Shown here in pieces: positions 7,652 through 16,062 of a stretch of 64,000 nt of DNA (within the stretch, counting starts at the first letter, position 1; every line of letters starts with the position of its first letter). This DNA comes from Mycobacterium sp. Z3061 (lineage in GTDB: Bacteria; Actinomycetota; Actinomycetes; Mycobacteriales; Mycobacteriaceae). The stretch spans positions 5,987,234 through 6,051,233 of the forward strand of contig NZ_CP134062.1 in assembly GCF_031583025.1 (NCBI RefSeq), read 5' to 3'. The notes under the pieces were generated by a model that did no database searches, was not told where the DNA came from, and worked only from the letters and a program-made list of their open reading frames with translations. The translations under genes were made by a program, and so were the position numbers.

Positions 7652-8604
7652 CGGAGCTCCGCGGCCAGCCCGGCGATCATCTCCCGCGTCCGGCGTTTCG
7701 ACGCGATGAGTTCGTCGCGGTTGTCACCGATCGGCAGCAGCCGCACCGAAAGATCCGTCACCCCGGCATCGGCGAAACGACGCATCCGGGCCAGAATCTG
7801 TTCCGGGTCTCCGGCCGCACACAGATCGCCGACGTCGCGGGCATCGCCGCGCTCGAGGAGTCGCTGATAGTTTGGGGACACCTCGGCCTCACCCAGGATG
7901 CGGTTGGCCCTTTCCTTTGCCGCGTCGACTTCTGAAGGCGCACATAGACATACCGGGATTCCCGCGACGATCCGCGGTGCCGGGCGGCCGGCATCGGCGG
8001 CAGCCTTGGTGATCTTCGGTGCGATGTGATCGCCGATCGCACGTTCGTCGGCCATCCACAACACGGTGCCGTCGGCCAGTTCACCGGCGATCTGCAGCAT
8101 TACCGGCCCCAGCGCGGCCACCAGCACCGGCATCGCGGGGTCGGCGGAGAGAACTGTCGGATTGTGCACGGCGAACGAATCGTTTTCGACGTCAACCGGT
8201 CCCGGCCCGGCGATGGCGACGTTGAGCACCTGCAGGTAGTCGCGGGTGTAGGCGGCAGGCTTCTCATAGGGCAGGCCGAGCATGTCGCGGATGATCCAGT
8301 GGTGCGACGGTCCGACGCCCAGCGCCAGCCGGCCGGCCGCCACCGCATGCGTCGAGAGCGCCTGGCGGGCAAGAGCAATCGGATGTTGGGCCTGCAACGG
8401 CACCACCGCCGTACCCAGCTCGATGCGTGAACTGTGCGATGCCATCAGCGACGCCATGGTGAGGCAGTCGAAATCGTCGGGCACCTGCGGCATCCAGGCG
8501 GTATCCAGTCCCGCCGCTTCGGCCCATTCGATATCAGCGACAAGCTTGGCCACCTTGCGGGCCATGTCGCCGCGCTCGGCGCCGATCATCACTCCGACAC
8601 GCAC
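7648..8604 (-). CDS. LLM-class F420-dependent oxidoreductase
   Basis: A 318-residue TIM-barrel protein of the luciferase-like monooxygenase class. Typical features are the start MRVGVMIGAERGDM, the segment IELGTAVVPLQAQHPIALA, and GRLALGVGPSHHW, which places the cofactor pocket. In mycobacteria most such proteins use coenzyme F420 as hydride donor or acceptor. It overlaps the B12-subunit gene by 16 nt at its start and the CoA-transferase start by 4 nt at its end, so translation is probably coupled. Its role may be oxidation or reduction of the acyl chain rearranged by the mutase; substrate unknown. Confidence 0.87.
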   Translation of the reverse strand: MRVGVMIGAERGDMARKVAKLVADIEWAEAAGLDTAWMPQVPDDFDCLTMASLMASHSSRIELGTAVVPLQAQHPIALARQALSTHAVAAGRLALGVGPSHHWIIRDMLGLPYEKPAAYTRDYLQVLNVAIAGPGPVDVENDSFAVHNPTVLSADPAMPVLVAALGPVMLQIAGELADGTVLWMADERAIGDHIAPKITKAAADAGRPAPRIVAGIPVCLCAPSEVDAAKERANRILGEAEVSPNYQRLLERGDARDVGDLCAAGDPEQILARMRRFADAGVTDLSVRLLPIGDNRDELIASKRRTREMIAGLAAELR

Positions 8605-9014
8605 GGTTCCTCCTGCGCGGGTTCGGCAGTACCGGTGAGCGCGCGGATGTCGCGCACCAGAACGTCCAGTGCGGTTCCGGTGGGAAAGACCGCGGCCGCC
8701 CCGGCGGACAGCAGCTTGGGCACGTCGGCGTGCGGGATCGTGCCGCCGACCACCACCGCGATGTCCGCGGCATCAGCCGCGCGCAGAGCCTCGACGGTGC
8801 GTGCGGTGAGGGCCAGGTGGGCACCCGACAGAATGCTCAATCCCACCACCGCGACGTCTTCCTGCACGGCAATGGACGCGATGTCTTCGATGCGCTGCCG
8901 GATGCCGGTATAGATGACCTCGAAACCCGCGTCGCGCAGGGCGCGGGCGACGATCTTGGCCCCCCGGTCATGACCGTCCAGACCGGGCTTGGCGACCAGG
9001 ATGCGGGCGGCCAT
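8589..9014 (-). CDS. Cobalamin-binding small subunit of an acyl-CoA mutase
   Basis: A 141-residue B12-binding domain. The adenosylcobalamin motif is complete: DGHDRG with His15 as lower cobalt ligand, SILSGAH, and VVVGGTIP. The length is that of a free-standing mutase C-terminal domain, as in split isobutyryl-/2-hydroxyisobutyryl-CoA mutases. Its ATG at 9014 directly follows the TAG of the large-subunit gene, and its own 3' end overlaps the LLM gene by 16 nt. It should form a heteromer with the product of 9015-10592 and carry the radical cofactor. Confidence 0.93.
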   Translation of the reverse strand: MAARILVAKPGLDGHDRGAKIVARALRDAGFEVIYTGIRQRIEDIASIAVQEDVAVVGLSILSGAHLALTARTVEALRAADAADIAVVVGGTIPHADVPKLLSAGAAAVFPTGTALDVLVRDIRALTGTAEPAQEEPCVSE

Positions 9015-10592
9015 CTAGAACACCACCGGCTGCTGGAATTCGCCCCAGACCGCCTTGAGCGCGGAGACCATTTCGCCCACCGTGCAGTAAGCGTTGGCGC
9101 AGTCGATCAGCTTGTGCATCAGGTTGTCGGTTCCCTCGGCGCTGCGAGACAGTGCGGCCAGGGCGGATTCGACCGCGGCGCTGTCTCTTTCGGACTTCAC
9201 CTTGGAGAGCCGTTTGAGCTGGAGATCGCGGCCCTCGGCATCGAGTTCGTAACTGACGACGTCGGGCTCCGGCTCTTGCGACACGAATCGGTTGACCCCG
9301 ACGACGGGCCGGGCGCCCGACTCGATGTCCTGGTGGATCTTGTAGGCCTCGTCGGCGATCAGGCCTTGCAGGTAACCGTCTTCGATCGCGCTGACCATGC
9401 CTCCGTGCTGCTCGAGGTCGGCCATGATCTCGACGATGCGGGCCTCGGTGGCATCGGTCAGGGCCTCGACGAAATAGGAGCCACCCAGCGGGTCGGCGAC
9501 CTGGGCGACGCCGGTTTCATAGGCGAGGATCTGCTGGGTGCGCAGCGCCAGAGTGGTGGATTCCTCCGACGGCAGCGCGAACGGCTCGTCCCAGGCGGCG
9601 GTGAACATCGACTGGACCCCGCCGAGAACCGCCGCCATCGCCTCGTAGGCGACCCGAACCAGGTTATTCTGGGCCTGCGGCCCGTACAGCGACGCTCCGC
9701 CGCAGACACAGCCGAACCGGAACATCGACGCCTTGTCCTTGCTGGAGCCGTAGCGCTCCCGCACGATCGTGGCCCAACGCCGCCGTCCCGCACGGTATTT
9801 GGCGACCTCCTCGAAGAAGTCGCCGTGCGTGTAGAAGAAGAAAGAGATCTGCGGCGCGAACTCGTCGATGCTCATACGTCCGCGTTCCACCACGGTGTCG
9901 CAGTAGGTGACCCCGTCGGCCAGAGTGAAGGCCATCTCCTGTACCGCGGTGGCGCCGGCGTCTCGAAAGTGCGCCCCCGCCACCGAGATTGCGTTGAATC
10001 TCGGCACCTCCGCCGCACAGAATTCGATGGTGTCGGCGATCAGTCGCAGCGACGGCTCGGGCGGCCAGATCCAGGTCCCGCGCGAGGCGTACTCCTTGAG
10101 GATGTCGTTCTGAATGGTCCCAGTGAGCTTGGCGCGGGGTATCCCTTTCCGCTCCGCCGCGGCGACATAGAAAGCCAACAGGATGGCCGCCGTGCCGTTG
10201 ATGGTCATGCTGGTGCTGAGTTTGTCCAGCGGGATGCCGTCGAACAGGATCTCGAAGTCTGCCAGCGTGTCGACCGCGACGCCGACCCGGCCGACTTCCT
10301 CACCGAAGTCGGGATCGTCGGAGTCGTAGCCGCACTGGGTCGGCAGGTCGAGCGCGACCGACAACCCGGTGCCCCCCTGGTCCAGCAGGTAGCGGTACCG
10401 GCGGTTGGACTCCTCGGCCGTGCCGAACCCCGAATACTGCCGGAACGTCCACAACTTGCCGCGGTATCCGGACGCGAAGTTGCCCCGGGTGAAGGGATAC
10501 TCCCCCGGCGGCGGAGGCTCGGTGCGCCGATCTGCCGGGCCATACACCGGCGCGAGCGGGATGCCCGATGGGGTCTGGGCTGCGTTATCCAT
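9015..10592 (-). CDS. Methylmalonyl-CoA mutase family, large subunit (substrate uncertain)
   Basis: A 525-residue TIM barrel that binds acyl-CoA and works with the B12 subunit downstream. The family motifs are clear: KLWTFRQYSGFGTAEESN (Tyr53), LSVALDLPTQCGYDSDDP, TGTIQNDILKEY and WIWPPEPSLRLIADTIEF. Where methylmalonyl-CoA mutases have a near-constant Gly-Tyr-His, this protein reads AGAHFRDAG near residue 208, keeping the His but losing the Tyr, so the acyl substrate may differ. ATG 10592 matches family starts; there is no clear ribosome site. It leads a four-gene operon with LLM and CoA-transferase genes. No MeaB-type chaperone gene is present locally. Confidence 0.88.
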   Translation of the reverse strand: MDNAAQTPSGIPLAPVYGPADRRTEPPPPGEYPFTRGNFASGYRGKLWTFRQYSGFGTAEESNRRYRYLLDQGGTGLSVALDLPTQCGYDSDDPDFGEEVGRVGVAVDTLADFEILFDGIPLDKLSTSMTINGTAAILLAFYVAAAERKGIPRAKLTGTIQNDILKEYASRGTWIWPPEPSLRLIADTIEFCAAEVPRFNAISVAGAHFRDAGATAVQEMAFTLADGVTYCDTVVERGRMSIDEFAPQISFFFYTHGDFFEEVAKYRAGRRRWATIVRERYGSSKDKASMFRFGCVCGGASLYGPQAQNNLVRVAYEAMAAVLGGVQSMFTAAWDEPFALPSEESTTLALRTQQILAYETGVAQVADPLGGSYFVEALTDATEARIVEIMADLEQHGGMVSAIEDGYLQGLIADEAYKIHQDIESGARPVVGVNRFVSQEPEPDVVSYELDAEGRDLQLKRLSKVKSERDSAAVESALAALSRSAEGTDNLMHKLIDCANAYCTVGEMVSALKAVWGEFQQPVVF

Positions 10593-10994
10593 CAGTGCAT
10601 AACGTACTTGCAAAAAAAGAGAATGCCAATACCATAGTCTGAGCTGGCAAAATACCCCTGGCGCCCGCGCTGATGCACCGGCGCGAGGGGTCAGGGACGG
10701 GTTTTCGGGGTCCGGCGCGGTCTGCTGGCGATCGTGTGAACATGAGCACACCGGCCGGGTCCGGAGGGACCAATCCGAGGCTGCCCGACACCATCGGCCA
10801 CGTGCACAAACGCCACCGCACTGACCCGGCGAACGCCGGTGGCGGGCCCGTCGCGCGAACTGCGGCGGGCCGCAGCGTGATTTAGGCTCAGCACGCGCCT
10901 GAAGAAGACGGGCCCGGACCTCGCCGGAACAAACTGCCCCCGCCACAGGTTCGTAATCGGCGGTACCCCCCTCGCCCGACGAAAAGAGCCGACC
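10593..10994. other. 402 bp intergenic region between divergent mutase operon and cutinase gene
   Basis: I see no credible coding sequence. The part next to the mutase gene is A/T-richer than its surroundings. It holds a gapped repeat TGCCA (10624-10628) / TGGCA (10645-10649) with 16 bases between, a possible operator for the mutase operon. The cutinase-proximal half is GC-rich with short G/C hairpins only. Confidence 0.4.
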
Positions 10995-11711
10995 TTGAGC
11001 TGCAGCAGATTGCCCGTCCCATCGTCACCCCGGGTGGCGCCGTGGCTGGCCGCGGTCGTCATGTCCGTGGTGGCCCTGGTCGGATCACTGGGGGCCGCGC
11101 CGCAGGCGTCCGCCGATCCCGGTTGTCCCGACGTCGACGTAGTCTTCGCGCGCGGAACATTCGAGGCGCCCGGCGTCGGCGCCACGGGTCAGGCGTTCGT
11201 CGACGCCCTCAACGCGCGCCTGGCCGGTAAGACGGTGGGCGTCGACCCGGTCAACTACCCGGCGTCACTCGACTTCGGCCGAGCGGTCGACGGTGTCGCC
11301 GATGCCAGCAGCAAGGTCGAGGCCACCGCGACCAACTGCCCTAACACCAAGATCGTCCTGGGTGGCTACTCCCAGGGAGCGGCCGTCGCGGCCTACACCA
11401 CCACCGATTCCGTTCCGGACGGCGTTGCCCTGCCCGACGGGATCGGGCCCATGCCGCCCGGCGTGGCCTCCAAGGTCGCGGCCGTGGTGCTCTTCGCTCC
11501 CCCCTCGGACGGGTTCCTGCACCTGGTCGACCGCAGCGCGCCACCCATCAACATCGGCCCTCTGTACGCCGCCAAGACACTGCAATTGTGCGCCGACGGG
11601 GATCCGGTGTGCGCGCCCGGCGGGCGCGACCGCGCCGCGCACAGCTCCTACCGGGACAACGGGATGGCCAACCAGGCCGCTGACTTCGCCCGCAGCAAGC
11701 TGTCCCGGTAA
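10995..11711 (+). CDS. Secreted cutinase-family esterase (Culp type)
   Basis: A 238-residue exported serine esterase. An N-terminal signal peptide (hydrophobic APWLAAVVMSVVALVGSL, cleavage probably after ASA before DPGCP) precedes the cutinase domain. The catalytic Ser is in GGYSQGAAV, Asp in CADGDPVC, and His in RAAHSSY; paired Cys residues at CP/NCP and LC/VC fit the two disulfides of the fold. The start is TTG 10995 with AAAGAG upstream. Mycobacterial Culps hydrolyse esters, phospholipids or polysorbates at the cell surface. No functional partner is adjacent. Confidence 0.93.
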   Translation: MSCSRLPVPSSPRVAPWLAAVVMSVVALVGSLGAAPQASADPGCPDVDVVFARGTFEAPGVGATGQAFVDALNARLAGKTVGVDPVNYPASLDFGRAVDGVADASSKVEATATNCPNTKIVLGGYSQGAAVAAYTTTDSVPDGVALPDGIGPMPPGVASKVAAVVLFAPPSDGFLHLVDRSAPPINIGPLYAAKTLQLCADGDPVCAPGGRDRAAHSSYRDNGMANQAADFARSKLSR

Positions 11712-11723
11712 GAACGTCAAAAC

Positions 11724-12539
11724 CTAGACGCGGCAGAGGATCTCACCATTGGGGATCCCCAGCCAACCGTCGGGTGTCTCGGCCCACGCTCGCCAGGCCG
11801 CCGAAATCGCCTCTAGCTCATCGGTATCCGCCATGCCCGTTTTCACCAGCTGGCGCGCCAGATCCGATTGCAGTATTCGATCGGCCCACATTCCGCCCCA
11901 CCACTCCCGGGTCTCCGGCGTCGCGAAGCACCACATGCCGGCGGTCGGAGTGATGTCGCCGAAACCCGCCTGCTGCGCCCAGGACAACAGACGTCGGCCC
12001 GCGTCCGGTTCGCCGCCGTTCGCACGCGCCGCCGTCTCGTACAACTCGAGCCAGCGGTCCAGCAGCGGAATGCGCGGAAACCAGACGAACCCGGCGTAGT
12101 CGGCATCGCGAACCGCCACCACACCGCCCGGCACGCAGACCCGTCGCATCTCGCGCAGCGCCTGCACCGGATCGGCCACGTGCTGCAGCACTTGGTGCGC
12201 GTGGACGACGTCGAAGGTGTCGTCGGGAAAGTCGAGCGCGTGCACGTCGGAGGTGACGAATGAGACGTTCGATACGTCGCGTCGCCGCGCCTCCTCACGC
12301 GCCAGGTCCAGCGCATCGTCGGTGAGTTCAACGGCCGTCACCGATCCACCGGGCGCCACCCGGGTGGCCAGGTCCACGGTGATCGTTCCTGGGCCGCAAC
12401 CGATATCGAGCAGTGACAGCCCCGGTCGCAGATGCGGCAGCAGGTAGCCCGCAGAATCCTGCGCGGTCCGCCGCCGATGGCTCCGCAGCACCGACTCGTG
12501 ATGCCCATGGGTGTAGACGGCTTGGTGATGCTCGCTCAT
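11724..12539 (-). CDS. Class I SAM-dependent methyltransferase (UbiE/COQ5-like)
   Basis: A 271-residue methyltransferase. Motif I is LLDIGCGPGTITVDLA; the acidic end of strand 2 is VTAVELTDDAL; FVTSDVHALDFPDDTFDVVH and VLQHVADPVQALREM are the following conserved blocks. This fold transfers a methyl group from S-adenosylmethionine to small molecules, quinones or lipids. The region upstream of its ATG holds the 14 bp palindrome at 12573-12586, so it is probably repressor controlled. It converges on the cutinase gene (12 bp gap). The substrate is unknown. Confidence 0.88.
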   Translation of the reverse strand: MSEHHQAVYTHGHHESVLRSHRRRTAQDSAGYLLPHLRPGLSLLDIGCGPGTITVDLATRVAPGGSVTAVELTDDALDLAREEARRRDVSNVSFVTSDVHALDFPDDTFDVVHAHQVLQHVADPVQALREMRRVCVPGGVVAVRDADYAGFVWFPRIPLLDRWLELYETAARANGGEPDAGRRLLSWAQQAGFGDITPTAGMWCFATPETREWWGGMWADRILQSDLARQLVKTGMADTDELEAISAAWRAWAETPDGWLGIPNGEILCRV

Positions 12540-12572
12540 AGCGGCTCAGCTTAGCGTGCGGATTCATATATC

Positions 12573-12586
12573 GAGACATATGTCTC
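12573..12586. promoter_or_regulatory. Perfect 14 bp palindrome, candidate operator
   Basis: GAGACATATGTCTC is fully self-complementary and is followed by a further inverted copy TATGAGAC ending at 12598. It lies 34-47 bp upstream of the methyltransferase start and just beyond the end of the VanX-like gene, a typical place for a repressor site. Confidence 0.5.
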
Positions 12587-12600
12587 AAAATATGAGACGC

Positions 12601-13347
12601 CTAGTCGAGTGGCGCATTCAAGATCGGGCGTTGCACACCGGCGCCGGGACCGTCGAAATGCCACCACTCGCCCGAATAGACGTTCAGCCCTCCGTAGTTC
12701 ATCGCGTCGCGCAATCGCTTTCGGTTGGCCTGCGCTTCGACGCTGACATCCTGGGTGGCGAAAGCGGTTGCCCGCGCGGTGAAGTCGTCGAAGTCGGTGC
12801 CCATATCGGCCAGGCAGATCCCGCTGACCAGCTGTTGCGCCGGGCATTGCGGTTGCCCGCCGGCGTAGGTGACATCAACCGAGCGCCCGGCTTCGTGACT
12901 GGTCGCGTACGCACCGGGCCGTGCCACCCAGGCCGGGTTCGGAACAATCTGGAACATCTTGACCTGGACGTCATGCGGCCGGTAGCAGTCCCAGAACACC
13001 AGCACGTGACCCTGCGCACGCAGCGCATTGGCGGCGGCCGCCAACCCGGGCGCCATGGACTGGTGCACCAGGCATCGCGCGTCGGCAGGATACAACTGCG
13101 TCTTGGTGAAATTGTTCGTCGTCGCGTATCGCAGGTTGATGAGCGCGTCGGGGACCACGGAGCGGACGTCGACGAACTCGGCGGCATGCGCCTCCTGGCT
13201 CAGCGGCGGCACGCCGGGACCGGACGGGGCCGTGGTATTGACCGGCCGCACGGGCATGGACGCCGTGCGCTCGGCCTGGCAGGCACTCGACGGCGCGACG
13301 AGCGCGGCCGCGGCCATCACCACCAGCAGAGGCTTCCGGCAACGCAT
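12601..13347 (-). CDS. VanX-type D-Ala-D-Ala dipeptidase lipoprotein (peptidase M15D)
   Basis: A 248-residue probable lipoprotein. The N-terminus MRCRKPLLVVMAAAALVA runs to PSSAC, a lipobox-like site. The zinc peptidase motifs are SHEAGRSVDVTY (S-x-H-x6-D) and EWWHFD (E-x-x-H), as in VanX and related M15 enzymes that hydrolyse D-Ala-D-Ala or peptidoglycan stems. I chose ATG 13347 because GGGAGA lies upstream and the signal peptide then starts at residue 1; the frame is open to 13446. It is divergent from the CocE-like gene, with a palindrome between them at 13430-13447. Confidence 0.85.
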   Translation of the reverse strand: MRCRKPLLVVMAAAALVAPSSACQAERTASMPVRPVNTTAPSGPGVPPLSQEAHAAEFVDVRSVVPDALINLRYATTNNFTKTQLYPADARCLVHQSMAPGLAAAANALRAQGHVLVFWDCYRPHDVQVKMFQIVPNPAWVARPGAYATSHEAGRSVDVTYAGGQPQCPAQQLVSGICLADMGTDFDDFTARATAFATQDVSVEAQANRKRLRDAMNYGGLNVYSGEWWHFDGPGAGVQRPILNAPLD

Positions 13348-13429
13348 CACGCCATTCTCCCGGTCCGTCGCGGGGCAGCGGGCAGCGCCACGCCCGCCGC
13401 GGAACCCCCGCGCACGAATTTCCTCTTGC

Positions 13430-13447
13430 GTTGAGATTAATTTCAAC
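13430..13447. promoter_or_regulatory. 18 bp near-perfect palindrome between divergent genes
   Basis: GTTGAGATTAATTTCAAC is symmetric except for one base pair. It ends 13 bp before the CocE-like start (13461) and lies 83 bp from the start of the VanX-like gene. This is a plausible TetR- or MarR-type operator controlling one or both genes; no regulator is encoded next to it. Confidence 0.55.
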
Positions 13448-13460
13448 GTAGCGTGAAACT

Positions 13461-15173
13461 ATGACGAAGGCGCTGAACGGGCCCCAGACCACCGGTCGCG
13501 AATACCGCAACCTCAGCGAGCCGCGGCACCGCCGCCGCAGCGAGATCAACGTGCCGGCCACCATGCGGGACGGCGTCACGCTGCTGGCCGACGTCCACCG
13601 GCCCGACGCGCAGGGCCGGTTCCCCGCACTGCTCGCGGCGTCGCCGTACCCGCGCCAGATGCAGGACTTCGGCGCCCCGGCGGGGTTCATCGAAGCCGGC
13701 GTCACCGACTTCTGGGTTCCGCGCGGTTATGCGCACGTGATCGCCAACCTGCGGGGGACCGGCGGCTCCGGCGGAACCTTCGGCTTCCTCGACGCGCAGG
13801 AGCGCCGGGACATGTACGACCTCGTCGAGTGGGTCGCCGCCCAGCCGTGGTGCGACGGAAACGTCGGCATGATCGGCATCAGCTACTTCGCGATGTCTCA
13901 GCTCGAAGCCGCCGTCGAGCGACCACCGCACCTCAAGGCGATCTTCCCGGTCGCCGTGACGGCGGACCTCTACGAAGCCGCCAGCCACCACGGCCTGTTC
14001 AGCTCGTCCTTCGTCACCCCGTTTCTGGCGATGACCGGCCTGACCGCCGAACGCAGCGACAAGCTGTGGCGCAGCCTGCCGGTGAGTCTGGTCCGCCGGG
14101 TGCTGCACACGCCGCGGCTACACAAGAAGTTCGCCACCATGAACGGCGAGTCCGCGGTCACCATGTTGCGCCAGCTGATCAAGCTGCCGCACAACCCTCA
14201 CCCATGGGATGAGCTGTGGCTCGACGCGGCGGTCGCTCACCCCACTCACGACGAGTGGTGGGATGAGCGAAACCTGTTGCCGTTGCTCAAGGAGATCGAC
14301 ATCCCGGTGTATCTGGGGTGCGACTGGGAAAACGTGCCGCTGCACCTGCCGTCCACGTTCGCCGCGTGGAAAGGGTTGTCGGACAACGCCTGCGTGCGGA
14401 TGGGCATGCTGGACAAATTCGGTTTGACCTGGCCTTGGGAAAGCATGCACACCGAAGCGCTGGCCTGGTACGACCATTGGCTGAAGGGCCGCGACACCGG
14501 CATCGTCGAAGGTCCGCCCGTCCGCTACTTCCTGCCGGAGGCCGGCGAGTGGCGGACCGCCGAGTCCTGGCCGCCGCCGGAAGCCACGCACCGGGAGTTC
14601 GCGCTGCGCGCCGACGGGGCCCTCGGTGAGGACGAAGGCGAGCCGGGCTCGCGTGACTACCTGGTCTTGGGTTCCGGGCTGGGTCGCGCCAAGCCCAGCG
14701 CGATCGACCCACCCGCACTGCTGGCCTGGACCAGCGCCCCTCTCACCGACGAGCTGGATATGGTCGGGGACATCGAACTGCGCCTGGTCGCTTCCGCAAC
14801 GGCCATGGACACCGCCTGGATGGTGACGCTGCAAGACGTCGCGCCCGACGGTGAGATCACCGACGTGACAGCGGGGTGGCTGCGCGCCAGTCTGCGAGAG
14901 GTCGACGAGGCGGCCAGCAGTCCCGGCGCTCCGGTGCTGCCGTGCCGAAACCCGCAGGCGGTGCCGATCGGCCAGGACGTGGAGTATCGAATCCCGTTGG
15001 TTCCCAACGCTCGACGGTTCCAGTCAGGCCACCGCATCCGGCTGGTGCTCACCAGCGACGACCAGGACCCGTCGACCCCGGCGATCATGGGCTTCCGTCA
15101 CGCGAGCGTCGGCACCAGTAGCCGCAACACCGTCCGCTCGTCGTCGCGGCTACTGGTGCCGGTGTTGAACTAG
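13461..15173 (+). CDS. CocE/NonD family hydrolase (X-Pro dipeptidyl-peptidase S15 type)
   Basis: A 570-residue alpha/beta hydrolase. The N-terminal half has the S15 signature: RDGVTLLADVHRPDA, NLRGTGGSGG and the nucleophile elbow GMIGISYFAMSQLEA (Ser). The C-terminal jelly-roll domain follows with PLTDELDMVGDIELRL and YRIPLVPNARRFQSGHRIRL. The length matches cocaine-esterase/glutaryl-acylase relatives. These enzymes cleave esters or amides. The start at 13461 follows the palindrome at 13430-13447. Its stop overlaps the stop of the next, converging gene by three bases. The natural substrate is unknown. Confidence 0.9.
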   Translation: MTKALNGPQTTGREYRNLSEPRHRRRSEINVPATMRDGVTLLADVHRPDAQGRFPALLAASPYPRQMQDFGAPAGFIEAGVTDFWVPRGYAHVIANLRGTGGSGGTFGFLDAQERRDMYDLVEWVAAQPWCDGNVGMIGISYFAMSQLEAAVERPPHLKAIFPVAVTADLYEAASHHGLFSSSFVTPFLAMTGLTAERSDKLWRSLPVSLVRRVLHTPRLHKKFATMNGESAVTMLRQLIKLPHNPHPWDELWLDAAVAHPTHDEWWDERNLLPLLKEIDIPVYLGCDWENVPLHLPSTFAAWKGLSDNACVRMGMLDKFGLTWPWESMHTEALAWYDHWLKGRDTGIVEGPPVRYFLPEAGEWRTAESWPPPEATHREFALRADGALGEDEGEPGSRDYLVLGSGLGRAKPSAIDPPALLAWTSAPLTDELDMVGDIELRLVASATAMDTAWMVTLQDVAPDGEITDVTAGWLRASLREVDEAASSPGAPVLPCRNPQAVPIGQDVEYRIPLVPNARRFQSGHRIRLVLTSDDQDPSTPAIMGFRHASVGTSSRNTVRSSSRLLVPVLN

Positions 15174-15814
15174 TCGATGCGCTCGGTGGCCGTCTGCAGA
15201 ATGGTCCGGGCGATCTGGTCGGCCGGTTCGAGTCCCAACACCCCCACCGACATCAGCACCGCCGACTTCTCGCGGTAGATGTGGCTCCACGCGCGGGCAT
15301 TGATCCGCACGGTGGCCGAATCCGGACGGTCGATGGTGAAGTCGTAGCGGGGGTCACCCAGCGCGGCACACGCCTGCAGCGAGTTATCGAGCTGGTGCAG
15401 AACTCCGCGGGCGGTGCTCGAGTCGGGATAGACGGCGACGGCCTGACTGACGGTCTGAATCATGGCGGGCCCGCCGGGCTTCAGGTCGTCGGTGATGCCG
15501 TGGTAGCCCGCGCTGCGGAACTCCGACCAACCGGTACCGAATGTGACGTCGCTGATTCCCGCGGCCCGGCACGGCCCCGGCGCATTGATGTCGCCTGCCG
15601 GCGGCTGCCGTAGATCCGCGTGCGAATGTGCGGTGAGTTCTTCGTAGTTGGCGATGCGGCGGACTTCCTCGATGCTGACGATCAACGCGTCGGCACGAGA
15701 GACAGCCGGGGTGCCGGGGTGAGCCGATGTGCCGCCATGTGAGCACGCGGCGACCACCAGGATCGCGAAGCCGGCAAGCAGGCCTCGCGCTGGCCTCATC
15801 ATCGATGACGTCAT
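15170..15814 (-). CDS. Lipoprotein with PknH-like extracellular sensor domain
   Basis: A 214-residue lipoprotein. The signal sequence RGLLAGFAILVVAACS carries a lipobox ending at the Cys of VAACS. The mature part resembles the extracellular sensor domain of the kinase PknH and of LpqQ/LppH-type lipoproteins: an early ADALIVSIEEVRRIANYEEL, a paired-Cys pattern (GPCRAAG ... LQACAALG) and a late VRINARAWSHIYREKSAVLM. The ATG at 15814 is used because it begins the signal peptide; the frame is open to 15859. Function is unknown, with a ligand-binding role likely from the fold. The membrane TIR protein at 46148 carries a related domain. Confidence 0.75.
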   Translation of the reverse strand: MTSSMMRPARGLLAGFAILVVAACSHGGTSAHPGTPAVSRADALIVSIEEVRRIANYEELTAHSHADLRQPPAGDINAPGPCRAAGISDVTFGTGWSEFRSAGYHGITDDLKPGGPAMIQTVSQAVAVYPDSSTARGVLHQLDNSLQACAALGDPRYDFTIDRPDSATVRINARAWSHIYREKSAVLMSVGVLGLEPADQIARTILQTATERID

Positions 15815-16015
15815 GACAAGCCGTTCTCTGCGGACGTCAATCCGCGGTCGGCGACGCATTTACTGCGACGATTCCCCGGGCGAGCGCACCCGCCCCTGTC
15901 CCCTGCTATTTCCGTTGCCCGCTGTTCATCTTACGTGCGTTGGCGTGGCCCGCGAGCAGGCACAACGGCCTGACCTCAGCATGCCTGAATTCGCGGCGAC
16001 GGCCGATATCGGAGT

Positions 16016-16041
16016 AAGTTTTCGACTGATTCTCAAAACTT
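16016..16041. promoter_or_regulatory. Gapped inverted repeat upstream of heme oxygenase gene
   Basis: AAGTTTT (16016-16022) and AAAACTT (16035-16041) form a 7 bp inverted repeat with 12 bases between, ending 21 bp before the heme oxygenase ATG. It does not match the IdeR iron box as I know it. It may be an operator or part of the promoter. Confidence 0.4.
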
Positions 16042-16062
16042 TGACCGTGATGTGGAGCCGAT

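Noticed and set aside
8730..10637. A 635-codon plus-strand open frame opposite the mutase genes
   Set aside because: It mirrors the mutase and B12-subunit genes, which have strong motifs. The translated frame matches no fold and lacks a ribosome site.
16011..16062. IdeR iron box ahead of heme oxygenase
   Set aside because: The sequence does not resemble the TTAGGTTAGGCTAACCTAA consensus; only a different gapped repeat is present.
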